DNA of 51,005 nt, taken from contig JAFWQP010000117.1 in assembly GCA_017509045.1 (NCBI GenBank), forward strand, positions 1 to 51,005, given 5' to 3'. The notes under the pieces were generated by a model, which was not told the origin of the DNA, ran no database searches, and saw only the letters and a program-made list of their open reading frames with translations. The translations under genes and the position numbers were made by a program. Below are positions 44,113 through 51,005 of this stretch, piece by piece; the first letter of the stretch is position 1, and each line of letters begins with the position of its first letter. The DNA comes from Bacteroidales bacterium (GTDB lineage Bacteria > Bacteroidota > Bacteroidia > Bacteroidales > P3).

Positions 44113-46446
44113 CTACCTAACAATTAATATTTTGGCCACCGAGCGCATATTGCCCATTTGGTCTGAAGCAAAAACGAAATAGGTACCGCTGGCGACGCGC
44201 TGCCCCTGAATAGTCTTCCCATCCCATATCGCCTGACCCCCATGTGCCGTTGTCGAATAGACCACATGTCCGCGAGCATCGGTGACGTGCACCAGCGCAT
44301 CCCTAGTAAAGCCTTTGATGGCAATGGGTCCTTCATATTCAGGTCTTACCGGATTGGGGAAAGCATGAACGTCAAAGGCGGGATAGGTGTCGGCAACCGT
44401 AGCTGTGGAGCGGTACGACTGCAACCCCATATTGGTGCCAATATACACCACGCCTGTCTCTGGATGTACCGCCAAAGCCACTATCTTGTCCGAGTTTAGC
44501 GGACTATTGGCGGTGGTGAAGTGGTGCAATTGCTCTAAGCCATTGGCTGATATAAGGTAGAGCCCATTGTTAGAGGTACCCACCCACTTACGGTTAGCAC
44601 CGTCGACTGCTATGCAGGTGATGCTCTCGTAAGCCATCAGATACTCGTTGATACCGTCCTCGTTATAAAGGATATTGCTACACGTCACAGGCGACTGCTC
44701 GCCTCGCCCCCCATTATTGAAGGCACGGTAGCCATCGTATATCACCTTCAACCCCTTGTCGGTGCCAAACCAGATGTCGCCCGACCTATCCTGCACCATA
44801 CATGTCACCGTGTGCGTTTCCAGTTTGCTCCCGTTATTGGGACTCACGTATGCCATCTTATCCTCCCCATCGTGGATATAGATACGATTGGCCCTGCCCA
44901 CAAACCACTTATACCCTCTAACGCTGTCCCAAATTATCTTGTCGATCTCTCTCTTCTCGCCCGAGACGCCTTGCATCATCGTGCTAATGTCAAACGACTT
45001 CCACTCCCCGCTGCGATATCGCACAGCCAAACCTTTGGCGACCAACGAATTTGTAACCCATAGGTTGCCCTGATTGTCGTATGCCACGCCCGACACCCTA
45101 TGGTGTGTATAGTTGCCACTCCTATAGGGCGTCAGAGCCCCGTCCGTGTTCGAGCCGTCGTAAAGAGTTGTTGTCCGATTGTCCTGTATGTCCACTATCC
45201 CACGACCCCACGCAGAGGCGCTAAGGTGATTCTTGTCTTTCGGATCCACAGCCACATAGAGTATGTCCTGATAAGCATCGCCTATCAAGCTCCCATTCAC
45301 ATTCGACCAATCCTGATTGTCAAATATCGACAAGCTGCCCGACAAATACAGGCTCTCATACGTAGGCTTCTTCCCTCCGGGACATAGATACAACTTGTCC
45401 GCCGAAGCTGTCAGCGAATAGACATAGTCGTCGTTGTACGGCCCCACAGGTATGTAGCTATAGCCCCTCGCCCTATTCTCCGGCACCCTGAGCAGTCCAG
45501 CCCATACATGCCCTAGCCATAACGTGCCGTCGGCATCCACGTCGGCATCCTGTGCCGAAACGCCATAGGTCGGCAGATTCTCCACCACCTCGTCCAGCAT
45601 ATAGTCCTCGTCATACAATTCTACTCGGGCAAATCTATCCAAAACGATGCGCCCCTGCCTGCATTTCATCGAGGCGAGCCTTCCCGCAGCCCAACTGCCC
45701 CAACCGCTCCAGCTGTTTGCCTCCAATTGGTAGAAAGGAGCCAGGCTATCGGGGTTGTTCACTGAGGCGGCTGCCAACAGCCTATTCCTACTCACATCGA
45801 GCATCCTCACCGACATACCCCGCAGCGGGGACACAGTGTCGTACACCCACTCGCTATATATATGCAGCCTATTACTATTCTTCGGGGCATACATCAGCCC
45901 TTTGTCAGTTCCCGCGACAATCCAATCGTCGGTAAACGCCACATCGTACACCACACACCTCTCTCCGTTCTCCCCAATGTAATACGTTTCTTCTATCTCA
46001 TGCCGTCCAACATCCACCACAACAATACCAAAACCTGTAGCCAGATACACCTTTCCACCGTTAAAGCGGATATTATAGACATGCTTGTCGCCGCTGATAT
46101 TGCTATACCTGATATCGGCAATATTATAGGTCTTGCCGCCGTAGCAGAGGTCTATGCTCGAATTGTTGTATGCCACCACCAAGCCATCGTTACCCTCGTC
46201 GTATGCAAATGTGCTTATCCCCACATCCGAGAACCCTTCCACTTTCGACAGCACCACCAGCATCGAATCCTGCTTATCGAAATAGAACATTGCCATGCGG
46301 GTGGCGGCATACACCCTGCTGGACGTAGCACACACCTTCCTCACTTTCACAAACGAATTGTGGTCTTGCCACTCCCCTATTGCCGGCTGGGCCTTCATCG
46401 AATAGACAAAAGCGACAACAAACACTATGAGCAATATCCTTTTCAT
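44113..46446 (-). CDS. porZ: PorZ-like beta-propeller protein of the type 9 secretion system
   Basis: PorZ is a surface component of the T9SS attachment complex that handles A-LPS transfer to cargo. The 777-residue product has a signal peptide (ends YSMKAQP), starts its mature part with AIGEWQDHNSFVKVRKVCAT as PorZ proteins do, carries propeller blades (GTDKGLMYAPKN, DADGTLWLGHVWAGLLRV, QDRSGDIWFGTDKGLKVIY, NRKWVGTSNNGLYLIS), and ends in a type A domain (AFPNPVRPEYEGPIAIKGF, GQRVASGTYFVFAS). It is the first gene of porZ-recO-subtilase-hutU. No clean promoter box was found ahead of it, so readthrough past the mreD terminator may contribute. Confidence 0.9.
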   Translation of the reverse strand: MKRILLIVFVVAFVYSMKAQPAIGEWQDHNSFVKVRKVCATSSRVYAATRMAMFYFDKQDSMLVVLSKVEGFSDVGISTFAYDEGNDGLVVAYNNSSIDLCYGGKTYNIADIRYSNISGDKHVYNIRFNGGKVYLATGFGIVVVDVGRHEIEETYYIGENGERCVVYDVAFTDDWIVAGTDKGLMYAPKNSNRLHIYSEWVYDTVSPLRGMSVRMLDVSRNRLLAAASVNNPDSLAPFYQLEANSWSGWGSWAAGRLASMKCRQGRIVLDRFARVELYDEDYMLDEVVENLPTYGVSAQDADVDADGTLWLGHVWAGLLRVPENRARGYSYIPVGPYNDDYVYSLTASADKLYLCPGGKKPTYESLYLSGSLSIFDNQDWSNVNGSLIGDAYQDILYVAVDPKDKNHLSASAWGRGIVDIQDNRTTTLYDGSNTDGALTPYRSGNYTHHRVSGVAYDNQGNLWVTNSLVAKGLAVRYRSGEWKSFDISTMMQGVSGEKREIDKIIWDSVRGYKWFVGRANRIYIHDGEDKMAYVSPNNGSKLETHTVTCMVQDRSGDIWFGTDKGLKVIYDGYRAFNNGGRGEQSPVTCSNILYNEDGINEYLMAYESITCIAVDGANRKWVGTSNNGLYLISANGLEQLHHFTTANSPLNSDKIVALAVHPETGVVYIGTNMGLQSYRSTATVADTYPAFDVHAFPNPVRPEYEGPIAIKGFTRDALVHVTDARGHVVYSTTAHGGQAIWDGKTIQGQRVASGTYFVFASDQMGNMRSVAKILIVR

Positions 46447-46479
46447 CTTCTGATTGTTTGATTGCTTAAGGCAACCTCT

Positions 46480-46500
46480 AAAAAAAACCCGTCAGGGGTT
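46480..46500 (-). terminator. Terminator after mreD
   Basis: AACCC (46486-46490) pairs with GGGTT (46496-46500) and on the minus strand is followed by TTTTTTT. The stem is short, so termination may be partial. It lies 15 bases past the mreD stop and 34 bases ahead of porZ. Confidence 0.55.
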
Positions 46501-46515
46501 CTCAATTTAATAAGT

Positions 46516-47025
46516 CTACTTCTTTTTTATCAACAACTGGCAAAGCATCACCAACACCCACGTCACAGCAGCATTGACAATCATCGAGATGGCAGTCATT
46601 CCAAAATTACCCAAACTAAAAGTCTCCAACAACCCATATGTGACACTATACACCAACGCCAGCAACAGCACATACACTGCAAACACCTCAAACGGCACAC
46701 TGTGCACGCTCGGTGTGTCCACCACCTCTGTCGGGTCGTCGCGGGTGAGCATCTTGTTGCCAAACAAGATGCGGAAAAAAGCCATCATCGTGCAGCTGAA
46801 TGCATGAAATCCGGGGATATTACAAAACAGGTCTATCAACCCGCCCGACACAAAGGCTATCAACAGCAGCGGAATATTCCCCACCCGTGTCGGCAGCATC
46901 ATGATGGCAAGTATATAGATAAACGGCACCACATAGCCGCCCAGATACACATAGTTAAGCATCAGCACCTGCAACACTATCAGTGCCACAAAGCGAAAGA
47001 TATTCATCAAAACCAGTCTCGTCAT
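46516..47025 (-). CDS. mreD: Rod shape-determining protein MreD
   Basis: MreD is an inner-membrane part of the elongasome that works with MreC and MreB in lateral wall growth. The 169-residue product is mostly hydrophobic with five or six helices (IFRFVALIVLQVLMLNYVYLGGYVVPFIYILAIMML, LLIAFVSGGLIDLF, MIVNAAVTWVLVMLCQLLI) and a conserved GLIDLFCNIPG loop. A strong Shine-Dalgarno-like AAGGAGG lies 6 bases ahead of its ATG, rare for this phylum, overlapping the mreC stop region. mreC ends 3 bases upstream. Confidence 0.9.
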   Translation of the reverse strand: MTRLVLMNIFRFVALIVLQVLMLNYVYLGGYVVPFIYILAIMMLPTRVGNIPLLLIAFVSGGLIDLFCNIPGFHAFSCTMMAFFRILFGNKMLTRDDPTEVVDTPSVHSVPFEVFAVYVLLLALVYSVTYGLLETFSLGNFGMTAISMIVNAAVTWVLVMLCQLLIKKK

Positions 47026-47028
47026 ATT

Positions 47029-47862
47029 CTATTCCTCCTTCTGTGTTCTTGCCATCAGCGAATCCTGCTCCGCCTTAAAGCGATTGTCGATAATATAGAC
47101 ATGGTCCAACTTAGTAAACTCAGTTGCCAGACGCACCTGTATGGTATAGAAACCGCTGCCCCTTTCAGTAAATGCCCTCTCAACATATCCTACCATGATA
47201 CCTTCTGGGAAGTCGTTCGCCATACCGCTGGTAACGATGGTGTCCTTTTTGTGCAGTCGGTAAGTGGTCGGAATATCAATCAAGGTAGCATAGCGAAAAT
47301 CGCCGCCCGTCCACACCAGCGAGCCGTTCGTATTAATTCGCGGTATCTTCACACTGTTACGGCTGTTCGAGTGCAACACAGGCATCACCGTGCAGAAATT
47401 GTCGGTCGTATTCACCACCACGCCCACTATGCCCTGCGGTGAAATCACCGCCTGGTCGAGCTTTATACCCTGTTTGCGACCTTTGTTCAGCATAATGTAG
47501 TTGTTGCGTTGATTCCACGAGTTCTTGATTACCTGTGCCTCCGTATAGCTATAGCGTTGGTTATACACCGTATCCTCATGCTGGAAAGTGCGCATATTGT
47601 AGCTGATGTACGACGACTTCAACTGGGCGCGCAACTGGGCATTCTCCGCTGCCAGCAGCTCGTTCTCGCGACGCAGCCCGAAATAGTCAAACACCGAGGT
47701 CACCACTCCATAGCAGCGACCCGCCACGCTATTGCCAGCATGCACTATCTTCGACGACTGATAATTGCTGTTCTTCGTGATAAACACTATAGCTAGTATC
47801 TCCAACAGCAGAAACAAAAACACATAATTGTATCGTTTAAAAAAAGCCAGCAGCGATTCCAT
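47029..47862 (-). CDS. mreC: Rod shape-determining protein MreC
   Basis: MreC is a bitopic inner-membrane protein whose periplasmic part binds elongasome enzymes. The 277-residue product has an N-terminal helix (YVFLFLLLEILAIVFI), a coiled coil (FGLRRENELLAAENAQLRAQL) and the double beta-barrel domain (ISPQGIVGVVVNTTDNFCTVMPVLHSNS, GMANDFPEGIMVGYVE, ATEFTKLDHVYII). mreB is not in the window; the upstream neighbour is gmk, 81 bases away. mrdA and rodA are also not adjacent. Confidence 0.95.
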   Translation of the reverse strand: MESLLAFFKRYNYVFLFLLLEILAIVFITKNSNYQSSKIVHAGNSVAGRCYGVVTSVFDYFGLRRENELLAAENAQLRAQLKSSYISYNMRTFQHEDTVYNQRYSYTEAQVIKNSWNQRNNYIMLNKGRKQGIKLDQAVISPQGIVGVVVNTTDNFCTVMPVLHSNSRNSVKIPRINTNGSLVWTGGDFRYATLIDIPTTYRLHKKDTIVTSGMANDFPEGIMVGYVERAFTERGSGFYTIQVRLATEFTKLDHVYIIDNRFKAEQDSLMARTQKEE

Positions 47863-47943
47863 CTGAATTCGTTATTCGTTAATTCGTTACTTCAATAATC
47901 AAACTATCTCCTACATCCACGCATTATCACACCGTGGCATTCA

Positions 47944-48516
47944 TCATTCTTTCATCAAGTAGTTATTAATTATCTTCTGAGTCTCATTCACGGCATTCTC
48001 CAACAGGTCGTTCACCACAGTCACATCAAACTGGTCCGACATCTTCAACTCCTCGGCACTGCGGGCGAGCCGTTTGGCAATCGCCTCCTCGCTCTCCGTG
48101 CCACGACTGCGCAGCCGCTGGTTCAGCACTGCCACACTGGGCGGCATCACAAATATCGCCAACGCGTCGGGACCGAAATACTTCTTGATATTCATACCAC
48201 CGTTCACATCCACGTCAAAGATAATCACATGCCCATTGTCCCAGATGCGGTCTATCTCCGACTTCAGTGTGCCGTAGCAGGTGCCGGCATACACCTCCTC
48301 CCATTCCAGGAAGTCGCCTGCCGCCACTCGTTGCTTAAAAGTTTCGGGGCTAAGGAAGTAATAGTCCACGCCGTCCCGTTCGCCCTCTCGGGGCTGGCGG
48401 CTGGTCGCCGATATCGAGAACTCAAAGCAGTCAAACCGCTTCAATATCTCGCGTATAATAGTTGTCTTGCCACTGCCCGACGGAGCAGAAAACAATATAG
48501 CCTTTCGATAGTTCAT
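47944..48516 (-). CDS. gmk: Guanylate kinase
   Basis: Guanylate kinase makes GDP from GMP and ATP. The 190-residue product has the P-loop SAPSGSGKTT (residues 10-19), the GMP-binding SATSRQPREGERDGVDYYFLS segment, and EEVYAGTCYGTL and DVDVNGGMNIKKYF motifs. Full family length, start MNYRKAILFSAPSGS. It is 43 bases downstream of the coiled-coil gene. Neither yicC nor nadD, common neighbours of gmk in this phylum, is adjacent. Confidence 0.97.
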   Translation of the reverse strand: MNYRKAILFSAPSGSGKTTIIREILKRFDCFEFSISATSRQPREGERDGVDYYFLSPETFKQRVAAGDFLEWEEVYAGTCYGTLKSEIDRIWDNGHVIIFDVDVNGGMNIKKYFGPDALAIFVMPPSVAVLNQRLRSRGTESEEAIAKRLARSAEELKMSDQFDVTVVNDLLENAVNETQKIINNYLMKE

Positions 48517-48559
48517 GACTGAGTGATTTATTTGTCCGTATATCAGATTGTCTAAGAAG

Positions 48560-49708
48560 CTAGAACTTTCTGTCGAATATCTTGTAGAATCCCTTTACCA
48601 CCACCGAGTTGTTGTCCCAATTGTACTGCGTGGCTATTTCTTCCACGTATGCCAATGCCTCTTCGCGCGAGGCTATCGCATTCAGTTGGAGGATAAAGTC
48701 GTTATACGCCTTCATATTGTTGTGGAACAACTCGCTCATGAAACTAAACTTGTCGTTGATGTTGATAATCGTGCGCAAATCGTCCACCTTCTTGGCGTGT
48801 ACACGGGTCTCCAACTGTTCTTCCACATTCCGCTGGTGCTTATTGAGGGTGTCCGCCAAGGTACGCACCTTGGGCTGCTCTTCTGCCTGATTGCTCTTGA
48901 AAAGGTCTAGCAGCGGTGCTTCGCCCTTACTTGCAGCTGGCTCGGCAAACAGATCGTCGTTGGGGTTGCCCGCCAGTTTCTCCATCTGAGGCTCCATGAT
49001 AGGCTCGCTCGGTGTCTCGGGCGTGGCTGGGGCAAATGTGGGATGGAACTCGTCATCCACTATCTTGCGAGCCTTCTCCTCGGCCGCCTTCTTTGCCGCT
49101 GCCTCCTCGGCCAAGCGTTTTTCCTCAGCCGCCTTCTTTGCTGCTGCCTCTTCGGCCAGGCGCTTCTCCTCGGCGGCCTTCTTTGCCGCTGCCTCCTCAG
49201 CTAGGCGTTTCTCCTCGGCAGCCTTCTTCGCTGCTGCCTCTTCGGCCAGGCGTTTCTCCTCGGCGGCCTTCTTTGCTGCTGTCTCTTCGGCTAGGCGTTT
49301 CTCTTCAGCGGCCTTCTTTGCTGCTGCCTCCTCTGCTAGGCGTTTCTCCTCGGCAGCCTTCTTTGCCGCTGCCTCTTCGGCCAAGCGTTTCTCCTCGGCA
49401 GCCTTCTTTGCTGCTGCCTCTTCGGCCAGGCGTTTCTCTTCAGCAGCCTTCTTTGCTGCTGCCTCTTCGGCCAGGCGTTTCTCCTCGGCGGCTTGCTTTT
49501 CAAACTCCTCTGTCAAATTCACTCTTTCACCCACTTCTGCCTTGCCCTCGCTCTCCAACTGCAACGCTACCATATAGAGATTGCGCAGTTCTTCCAGTAT
49601 GATGTCTATCTCAATTCGGGGGGCTTGACCCTCACTTTTACGAATACGATTGGCTATCAATCCCAGCCTTTCCATGCCCTCTGCGAGCAAGTTTACAGTC
49701 TTGTCCAT
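48560..49708 (-). CDS. Coiled-coil protein with 15-residue repeats, function unknown
   Basis: The 382-residue product has three parts. Residues 1-72 form a helical domain ([38 protein letters not shown]). Residues 73-210 are nine copies of [15 protein letters not shown] plus a partial tenth, predicted to be a long charged single helix like the TolA stalk. Residues 211-382 have a Pro-rich linker, then [17 protein letters not shown] and a conserved end ([37 protein letters not shown]). No signal peptide, so it is probably cytoplasmic. Similar ends occur in other Bacteroidota proteins as I recall, without known function. It is upstream of gmk in the same unit. Confidence 0.85.
   Translation of the reverse strand: MDKTVNLLAEGMERLGLIANRIRKSEGQAPRIEIDIILEELRNLYMVALQLESEGKAEVGERVNLTEEFEKQAAEEKRLAEEAAAKKAAEEKRLAEEAAAKKAAEEKRLAEEAAAKKAAEEKRLAEEAAAKKAAEEKRLAEETAAKKAAEEKRLAEEAAAKKAAEEKRLAEEAAAKKAAEEKRLAEEAAAKKAAEEKRLAEEAAAKKAAEEKARKIVDDEFHPTFAPATPETPSEPIMEPQMEKLAGNPNDDLFAEPAASKGEAPLLDLFKSNQAEEQPKVRTLADTLNKHQRNVEEQLETRVHAKKVDDLRTIININDKFSFMSELFHNNMKAYNDFILQLNAIASREEALAYVEEIATQYNWDNNSVVVKGFYKIFDRKF
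49073..49492 (-). repeat. 45-bp tandem repeat, nine units plus partial
   Basis: Nine 45-bp units (49088-49492) and a 15-bp partial encode [15 protein letters not shown]. Units differ at many third positions (for example CTC/CTT, GCC/GCT), while only one residue changes (A to T in unit 5). This points to an old array held by selection on the protein rather than a fresh expansion. Confidence 0.9.
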
Positions 49709-49777
49709 ATTTATTATAAATATTATATCTTTGAATAGAAAATATTTGCAGCCGAATCTTCAATTTAAAATAATCTT

Positions 49778-49809
49778 CAAAGATACGAAATAAAATGCAA
49801 TTAAACAAA
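49778..49809 (-). promoter_or_regulatory. Promoter of the coiled-coil protein-gmk-mreCD unit
   Basis: On the minus strand TATCTTTG (49785-49778) matches TAnnTTTG and TTTG (49809-49806) lies 20 nt upstream. The leader would be about 62 nt. Confidence 0.65.
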
Positions 49810-49844
49810 AAAAAAATCCATTCTGCCCTTTTTGCCTCATCCAA

Positions 49845-50042
49845 CAAACGGATAAGTGATGTCGAGGTCTGTTTCACCCCGTTTTGGGTTCTCCTTGTCT
49901 CCAATCTTAGGAGTGGAGGCAGAGCGAACCCAGAGCGAACCCAGAGCGAACCCAGAGTGGAAACAACCGACTATTATATTATACCAAAAAAGCCAAAAAT
50001 TAGGGTGCCGTTTTTGAAAAAAAAAAGCGGCATAAAGCGGCA
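49845..50042 (-). repeat. Composite intergenic repeat, copy 4 (modules F-B-E)
   Basis: Module F (from 49845) matches 37587 onward. Module B is inverted relative to the other copies: five 11-bp units at 49910-49964, three of them perfect AGAGCGAACCC. Module E (49985-50042) matches the reverse complement of 1-57, including its hairpin. Module orientation is mixed, so the family is a mosaic rather than a simple repeat. Confidence 0.75.
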
Positions 50043-50148
50043 CTCGATAACAATAACAATAGGGATGAGACCACTTTCCCCTCCCATTTCACACTCCATT
50101 TCACAAATAGCAAGGCAAACACAATGACCGACAGTTACATACGTCCAG

Positions 50149-50307
50149 ATGTGAAATGTGAAATGTGAAATGCAATGATTTTTGGTTTTTTTAGTAGGTA
50201 TATAATATGGTATTATTAATATAATTAATTAATAATTAATAATTTATATAATTAATTACCTAAAATGAGGAAAAAACATACGCATTTCACAATTTCACAT
50301 TTCACAT
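50149..50307. repeat. Iterated-word inverted repeat (ATGTGAA)
   Basis: The left arm (50149-50173) is three head-to-tail ATGTGAA words then ATGC. The right arm (50282-50307) is the complement with a one-base insertion (GCATTTCACAATTTCACATT and onward). The 108-bp centre is extremely AT-rich. Two further CATTTCACA words lie at 50084-50105. Architecture matches the element at 38109-38239 although the words differ. From 50308 to 50570 no gene or other structure was recognised. Confidence 0.75.
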
Positions 50308-50576
50308 TTTTTTGCATAGCACTATAAACGAATGTTTTACAAAAACCTGCGATACAAATCCCATTTCACAACTCTGAACAAACAGGCAAATACAGCCCCA
50401 AAATCCCCCACCTACGCGTTTGTCGGAAGAACCAGAAATAGCATAATTTCGACTGAACAAGTTTAGGAATGAACTTAGCGGATTCACTAATCAGCGAGGG
50501 GCACAGACAGCAGGCTTCGTTTGTTAAAAAAGCGTGCAGACAATGCGCATATTATTAATATGTCACTTTTTTTATG

Positions 50577-50584
50577 TATCTTTG
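50577..50584 (+). promoter_or_regulatory. -7 box of the M16 peptidase gene
   Basis: TATCTTTG matches TAnnTTTG and lies 55 nt ahead of the ATG at 50640. No clear -33 TTTG was found. Confidence 0.6.
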
Positions 50585-50639
50585 AAAATTAATTTGATTA
50601 CTTACAATTAAAACAATTTATTAATAAACAATTCATTAA

Positions 50640-51005
50640 ATGAAAAAGATTCGTCTTATTATTTGTTTTGTGTCTCTGGCAGTGCTGAGCTGTGGCACCC
50701 TCTTGGCCCAGAAGACCTACCAGTACAAGACCTATCCCAACGACCCGCTGAATGTGCGCGAGTATACGTTGGACAATGGTCTGAAGGTGTTCATGAGCGT
50801 TTACAAAGATGCTCCTAAGATTCAAACCTACATCGCCGTGCGTGCCGGCTCGCGCAACGACCCGCACGAGACCACCGGCCTCGCCCACTACCTGGAGCAC
50901 ATGATGTTCAAGGGTACCCAGCGCCTCGGCACCACCAACTGGGAGAAGGAGAAGGTGCTCATCCAGAAGATTGAAGACCTGTTTGAGGCCTACCGCATGT
51001 TCGAC
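50640..51005 (+). CDS. M16 family zinc peptidase, 5' part
   Basis: Only the first 122 codons are in the window and the frame is open to the edge. It starts with a signal peptide (MKKIRLIICFVSLAVLSCGT, ending near LLAQ), then the M16 N-terminal domain: YTLDNGLKVFMSVYKDAPKI, YIAVRAGSRNDPHETTGLAH and the inverted zinc motif HYLEH (HxxEH). Proteins like this in Bacteroidota are usually periplasmic insulinase-like peptidases of over 900 residues with a second, inactive M16 half. Length and specificity cannot be judged here. Confidence 0.92.
   Translation, partial: MKKIRLIICFVSLAVLSCGTLLAQKTYQYKTYPNDPLNVREYTLDNGLKVFMSVYKDAPKIQTYIAVRAGSRNDPHETTGLAHYLEHMMFKGTQRLGTTNWEKEKVLIQKIEDLFEAYRMFD

Noticed and set aside
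48996-49602. Two plus-strand frames with [14 protein letters not shown]-like repeats
   Set aside because: They are antisense readings of the 45-bp coding repeat in the coiled-coil gene.
49726-49733. Plus-strand TATCTTTG as a promoter into the repeat region
   Set aside because: It matches TAnnTTTG, but no gene follows for 900 bases and it lies in the leader of the opposite gene. Probably chance in AT-rich DNA.

Overview
The window looks like a chromosomal segment from a member of the Bacteroidales (phylum Bacteroidota). The evidence is the gene content: type 9 secretion parts (a PorZ-like protein, a PorV/PorQ-like barrel and a large cargo-like protein), a fused SecDF, DUF4301, DUF1905, a PurM of the ~390-residue Bacteroidota type, and CusBCA-type efflux. 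The recurring promoter element TAnnTTTG, the Bacteroidota sigma -7 box, sits 20-70 nt before many starts, and Shine-Dalgarno sequences are mostly absent. Genus cannot be fixed from sequence alone. No rRNA, tRNA, CRISPR array, intact transposase or phage gene was seen.

Layout. 1-559: intergenic, with a hairpin repeat, a 162-bp MITE-like palindrome and copy 1 of a dispersed composite repeat. 560-3400 (-): rpsO-pnp with promoter, intergenic terminator and final terminator. 3568-6619 (+): Na/phosphate symporter then purM. 6818-7210 (+): HIT protein, followed by an inverted-repeat element and a terminator. 7712-8744 (-): greA and a YqaA-type membrane protein. 8776-22159 (-): a probable five-gene operon in the order secDF, small membrane protein, TonB-dependent receptor, 1596-residue T9SS cargo-like protein, PorV/PorQ-like barrel, closed by a strong terminator. 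22083-23466: a 1.4-kb gene-poor stretch with repeat copy 2 and a three-unit tandem array.

23467-24201 (+) radC runs tail to tail into the (-) cluster cyclophilin-pheS-folB (24173-26327). A palindromic divergent promoter then leads into a lipoprotein, DUF4301 and a GNAT-like gene (26406-29011, +). 29018-35706 (+) is a metal-efflux operon: a His-rich membrane protein, a His-rich CusB-like adaptor, an outer-membrane channel, a CusA-like RND pump and a Nudix hydrolase. 35771-37525 (-): lemA, a TPM-domain gene and DUF1905.

37448-38556 is intergenic, with repeat copy 3 and an iterated-word inverted repeat. A 44-residue ORF with its own promoter, structured 3' region and terminator follows (38474-38908). 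39020-46446 (-): porZ, recO, an unusual subtilase with a barrel-like C-terminus, and hutU. 46480-49809 (-): a coiled-coil protein with a nine-unit 45-bp repeat, then gmk, mreC and mreD. 49709-50639 is intergenic with repeat copy 4 and a second iterated-word inverted repeat, and the window ends inside an M16 peptidase gene.

How the parts fit. The long secDF operon joins inner-membrane Sec drive with an outer-membrane receptor, a surface cargo and a PorV/PorQ-family barrel, so it reads as one export and assembly unit; PorZ is encoded separately. The most unusual material is between genes: a modular repeat family in four copies (both orientations), a possible MITE, and inverted repeats whose arms are short words repeated head to tail around a central segment. 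The 44-residue ORF unit and the subtilase/barrel fusion are the best candidates for undescribed biology.
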